From JAAFHS01 sp031396505 (GTDB lineage: Bacteria; Pseudomonadota; Alphaproteobacteria; Rhodobacterales; Rhodobacteraceae), in assembly GCA_031396505.1 (NCBI GenBank), contig JANNKX010000331.1:1-7264 (forward strand): a stretch of 7,264 nt of DNA. Reading direction: 5' to 3'. The notes under the pieces were generated by a model. It was not told where the DNA came from. It saw only the letters and a program-made list of their open reading frames with translations, and made no database searches. Positions 6,785 through 7,264 of this stretch are shown in pieces; within the stretch, counting starts at the first letter, position 1, and every line of letters begins with the position of its first letter. The position numbers were made by a program, and so were the translations under genes.

Positions 6785-7264
6785 ATGGAATTGGTGGTGG
6801 AAAATCTGGCTTGCGCGCGCGGCGGCGTGCCCGTGTTGGCGGGGGTGTCGTTCACCGTCGCGGCGGGGGCGGCGCTGGTGCTGCGTGGGCCGAACGGGGC
6901 GGGCAAGACGACGCTGCTGCGCACCATTGCGGGATTGCAGCCTGCGTTGCGGGGCACGGTATCGGTGCCGCCGGAAAGCGTGGCCTATGCCGCCCATGCG
7001 GATGGGGTGAAGGCGACGCTGACGGTGGCCGAGAATCTGGCGTTCTGGGCGGCGGTGCATGGGGTGGCGGGGATCGAGCGGGCGGTCGGGGCGATGAACC
7101 TGCGCGGGTTGGTCGACCGGCCCGCGGCGCAACTGTCGGCGGGGCAGCGGCGGCGGCTGGTACTCGCCGCTCGTGGGGCACTCCGGCGCGCGCGCGGCCA
7201 GCCGGCGGTCGGCGCCGAGCCCGTCGAGCGCCGACATCCCGTTTTTCGACAGGTCGGAGGCGAT
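6785..7264 (+). CDS. ccmA: Heme exporter ATP-binding protein CcmA (partial, 3' part abnormal)
   Basis: ATPase subunit of the CcmAB ABC complex in cytochrome c maturation (System I); ATP hydrolysis releases holo-CcmE carrying heme. From ATG 6785 the protein begins MELVVENLACARGG and has Walker A GPNGAGKTT (35-43), a Q-loop-region substitute around AYAAHADGVKATLTVAENLAFW (typical of CcmA), and the signature LSAGQRRR (117-124). AGGGG (6773-6777) lies 7 nt before the ATG. After about residue 128 the frame stays open to the edge, but the sequence (GALRRARGQPAVGAEPVERR) is not CcmA: the Walker B/LDEP segment due within about 20 residues is absent in all three frames. The family is about 200 residues, so only the N-terminal 60-65% is credible. 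The gene is either interrupted by rearrangement or joined artificially near 7160-7175. Confidence 0.85.
   Translation, partial: MELVVENLACARGGVPVLAGVSFTVAAGAALVLRGPNGAGKTTLLRTIAGLQPALRGTVSVPPESVAYAAHADGVKATLTVAENLAFWAAVHGVAGIERAVGAMNLRGLVDRPAAQLSAGQRRRLVLAARGALRRARGQPAVGAEPVERRHPVFRQVGGD
7160..7264. other. Unrecognised GC-rich tail replacing the ccmA 3' part
   Basis: The last ~105 bases are about 75% GC and rich in CG dinucleotides. They no longer continue CcmA. Read on the minus strand from the edge, one frame is open with almost every codon ending in G or C (start of the visible part IASDLSKNGMSALDGLGADR), and C-ending codons dominate, unlike the G-ending style of the neighbours. A plus-strand frame is also open with high GC3, so the strand is not settled. 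I do not recognise either product. No terminal inverted repeat or target duplication can be seen because the region is cut by the edge. Confidence 0.45.

Noticed and set aside
6719..7237. Minus-strand open frame of 172 codons antisense to ccmA
   Set aside because: It overlaps clear CcmA motifs (Walker A, signature) on the plus strand and is Arg/Pro-rich low-complexity over that part. Only its first ~35 codons, in the unexplained tail, may deserve attention.
1..7264. Novel defence, mobile or biosynthetic system
   Set aside because: All substantial frames are explained by housekeeping or widespread families. I saw no transposase, integrase, CRISPR-like direct repeats, tRNA attachment site or cluster of unknown genes.

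Overview
The window looks like chromosomal DNA of an alphaproteobacterium, most likely Rhodobacteraceae (Roseobacter/Rhodobacter type). The grounds are high GC, strongly G-rich coding strands (many GGG/GCG/GTG codons), a seryl-tRNA synthetase starting MHDIRQIRENPAAFD, a yajC-secD-secF operon followed by an Mth938-fold gene, and a nearby ccmA heme-exporter gene. The assignment rests on recognised protein families and remembered gene order; no search was run.

Layout: (1) 1-1042, minus strand: serS, intact from its start but cut by the left edge before class II motif 3. (2) 1043-1165: short divergent intergenic region. (3) about 1166-2176, plus: a 10-TM acyltransferase-3 membrane protein. (4) 2177-2325: intergenic region with two related hairpin-forming copies of a GAAATTT(T)CGGGG element and a good candidate promoter (TTGCGC, 17 nt, TAGGTT). 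(5) 2326-5670, plus: yajC, secD, secF and a small Mth938-domain gene, with gaps of 20 and 11 nt and then a 4-nt ATGA overlap. (6) 5671-5726: C/G-tract region between convergent genes. (7) 5727-6710, minus: an aldo/keto reductase. (8) 6711-6784: divergent intergenic region. (9) 6785 to the right edge, plus: the 5' part of ccmA, whose homology stops abruptly just after the ABC signature motif. The last ~100 bases do not look like CcmA in any frame.

How the genes work together: YajC, SecD and SecF form the accessory complex that uses the proton-motive force to help SecYEG translocate and insert proteins. The translationally coupled Mth938-fold protein belongs to the family of the mitochondrial complex I assembly factor NDUFAF3, so a role around membrane-protein insertion or respiratory-complex assembly is a reasonable hypothesis. 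CcmA begins the cytochrome c maturation (heme handling) locus. The oppositely oriented aldo/keto reductase separates the sec and ccm blocks and has its own apparent promoter.

I see no phage, transposase, CRISPR, tRNA, rRNA or toxin-antitoxin locus, and no convincing undescribed multi-gene system. The points most worth a second look are the discontinuity in ccmA at the right end, the paired palindromic elements before yajC, and the secF-coupled Mth938 gene.
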